Source of the DNA: Desulfurococcales archaeon
GTDB lineage: Archaea; Thermoproteota; Thermoprotei_A; Sulfolobales; NBVN01
Direction: 5' to 3'
Length of the DNA: 42,308 bases
Assembly (NCBI GenBank): GCA_015521325.1
Contig: WAOK01000033.1
Location: forward strand, 1 to 42,308
Made by a program: the position numbers and the translations under genes. The notes beneath the pieces were generated by a model. It saw only the letters and a list, made by a program, of their open reading frames with translations, was not told the DNA's origin and did not search any database. Positions 41,300 to 42,308 of the stretch are shown one piece after another. Every line of letters begins with the position of its first letter. Position 1 is the stretch's first letter.

Positions 41300-42085
41300 T
41301 TAAGGCCTTGCAGCGCTAACAATTCTTTTCACTTTCTTGGGGTCTATTTTTCCTTCTTTGTTCTTTAGGTATGTCCCCACTATGAAGCCGTGGGCGTGGC
41401 TTAGGTAGTGCCTTATGTTCTCTGGTGTCATGCCTGACCCCACGACCAGGTCAGCCCCTTCGGGGGTGTGGTTCCTCGCCTCAGCCACCTCCTCCGGCGT
41501 CGGGGGCCTCCCTGTAGCTGTGCCAGTGATGATGACTGCGTCTGCCCCGCCCCTTCGGACGGTCTCCTCTATGACCTCCCTTAAGGGCCTTGGTGCTAGT
41601 GGGGCTGCGTGCTTGACGTTGACGTCGGCCATCACGTACGGTGACCACCTCATTAGGGCCTCCGCTGTCGCTAGCCTGTAGGCTACTGGCTCTAGTATTC
41701 CTTGGTCGCTGACGACTGTCTGGGCTAGGGCGTTCACCCTTATGAATGACGCACCCGCTGCGTGGGCTACTGCCGCCGCTTCAGGTGCGCAGTTCCTCAG
41801 TATGCTCACCCCCACCGGTATGTTCACTGCCTTAACTACCTCCCGGGTTATGACCGCCATGGCCGCTACCTTGAGTGGGCCTGCCTCGTCCTTGGGGTAG
41901 GGGTGGTCCAGGTAGTTCTCGACTATTATGCCGTGGGCACCTCCCTCCTCTGCTGCCATAGCGTCGGCTACGGCCTTCTCTATAGAGTCCTCTATCGAGC
42001 CGCCGTATCTTGGGTTGCCGGGCAGGGGCCCTATGTGTGTGACGGCGATGATGTACGGTATCTTCTCGAAGGGCCTGGGCTTCAT
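41300..42085 (-). CDS. BtpA/SgcQ-family TIM-barrel protein
   Basis: A 261-aa protein of the BtpA family: THIGPLPGNPRYGGSIEDSIE at the N-terminus, GGAHGIIVENYLDHPYPK, PVGVSILRNCAPEAAAVAHAAGASFIRVN, and VIITGTATGRPPTPEEV with a GSGMTPENI phosphate-binding-like end. The name comes from a cyanobacterial protein linked to photosystem I assembly. Archaeal members have a nucleoside- or sugar-phosphate-like barrel and must do something else. The ATG at 42085 lies 9 bases after the biotin-carrier stop, so the two are co-transcribed, which hints at a link to carboxylation or carbon metabolism. Confidence 0.9.
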   Translation of the reverse strand: MKPRPFEKIPYIIAVTHIGPLPGNPRYGGSIEDSIEKAVADAMAAEEGGAHGIIVENYLDHPYPKDEAGPLKVAAMAVITREVVKAVNIPVGVSILRNCAPEAAAVAHAAGASFIRVNALAQTVVSDQGILEPVAYRLATAEALMRWSPYVMADVNVKHAAPLAPRPLREVIEETVRRGGADAVIITGTATGRPPTPEEVAEARNHTPEGADLVVGSGMTPENIRHYLSHAHGFIVGTYLKNKEGKIDPKKVKRIVSAARP

Positions 42086-42094
42086 GGCTCCTCA

Positions 42095-42308
42095 TCAGTC
42101 GATAACTATTATTGGCTGATCCTGCTCCACGAACTCGCCCTCACTCACCAGGACTTCCTTGACCCTCCCGCTGTACTCGCTCTTTATCTCCATCCTCATC
42201 TTCATTGACTCCAGTATCGCTACCGTGTCGCCCTCCTTGACTTCGTCGCCCTCCTTCACCATTATCTTAACGACCTTGCCCGGCACGGAGGCCTTCACTA
42301 CCTTACCC
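42095..42308 (-). CDS. Biotin carboxyl carrier protein, C-terminal part
   Basis: A biotinyl domain: KASVPGKVVKIMVKEGDEVKEGD, the biotinylation motif ESMKM (Lys of MKM is modified) and SGRVKEVLVSEGEFVEQDQPIIVID. It is the carrier subunit of an acyl-CoA carboxylase (acetyl/propionyl-CoA) or related biotin enzyme; lipoyl domains lack the MKM. A GTG at 42298 could be the start, but the frame is open to the window edge without a clear Shine-Dalgarno, so an N-terminal linker probably lies outside. It is followed by the BtpA-family gene after 9 bases. Confidence 0.88.
   Translation of the reverse strand, partial: GKVVKASVPGKVVKIMVKEGDEVKEGDTVAILESMKMRMEIKSEYSGRVKEVLVSEGEFVEQDQPIIVID

Overview
The window looks like a chromosomal segment of a GC-rich, probably hyperthermophilic archaeon of the Thermoproteota (Crenarchaeota). 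The signs are: heavy use of GTG and TTG starts; Arg codons almost all AGG/AGA and many ATA Ile codons; TATA boxes of the CTTATA/CTTTAA type placed so that many transcripts are leaderless or nearly so; and families typical of the group (PaREP1, DUF505-like, Tfx, BtpA, MpgS/MpgP, two VapBC pairs, archaeal CobT/CobY/CbiS). Mannosylglycerate synthesis and the base composition would suit a member of the Desulfurococcales or Acidilobales, but that placement is inference. No rRNA, tRNA, CRISPR array or intact insertion sequence was seen.

Region 1 (1-9.8 kb) is dominated by exported proteins of unknown function. Two ~555-aa paralogues (family A, 1637 and 5881) and two ~240-aa paralogues (family C, 5108 and 8626) plus a decayed C-terminal copy of family C (8392-8523) form a duplicated A/C locus. 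It ends with a membrane-anchored winged-helix protein (9397). A DUF885-type metallopeptidase and mpgP lie between these genes on the opposite strand. The window opens with a partial surface protein whose natural start appears to be neither ATG, GTG nor TTG.

Region 2 (9.9-14.4 kb) holds two vapBC toxin-antitoxin pairs, mpgS (which with mpgP completes the two-step route to the compatible solute mannosylglycerate), a YbjQ-family protein, small membrane and secreted proteins, and a MoaD/SAMP-like ubiquitin-fold protein.

Region 3 (14.5-20.4 kb) is one tightly packed minus-strand operon for corrinoid salvage and nucleotide-loop assembly: (tfx)-cobT-cbiS-cobY-cobD-cobS-cbiB, with overlapping genes. 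No corrin-ring synthesis genes are present, so the operon fits remodelling of imported corrinoids. CbiS reads as a CbiZ-CobZ fusion that supplies both amidohydrolase and alpha-ribazole phosphatase.

Region 4 (20.4-23.5 kb) is a more AT-rich gap with a decayed PIN-domain gene, two small divergent genes, a tandem 28-bp repeat, a CDF transporter and an unrecognised protein. Region 5 (23.5-31.7 kb) has an M20 peptidase/deacylase, two tandem secreted beta-propeller paralogues with matching promoters, an SDR oxidoreductase whose promoter carries a perfect 21-bp palindrome, and a membrane-anchored surface protein.

Region 6 (31.7-42.3 kb) has a multi-winged-helix DUF505-like protein, a 1964-aa cell-surface protein with a Thr-rich stalk and C-terminal membrane anchor, a PaREP1 protein, a BtpA-family TIM barrel and the C-terminal part of a biotin carrier. 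Overall the segment joins ordinary cofactor, solute and peptidase genes with an unusually high density of paralogous, undescribed cell-surface proteins.
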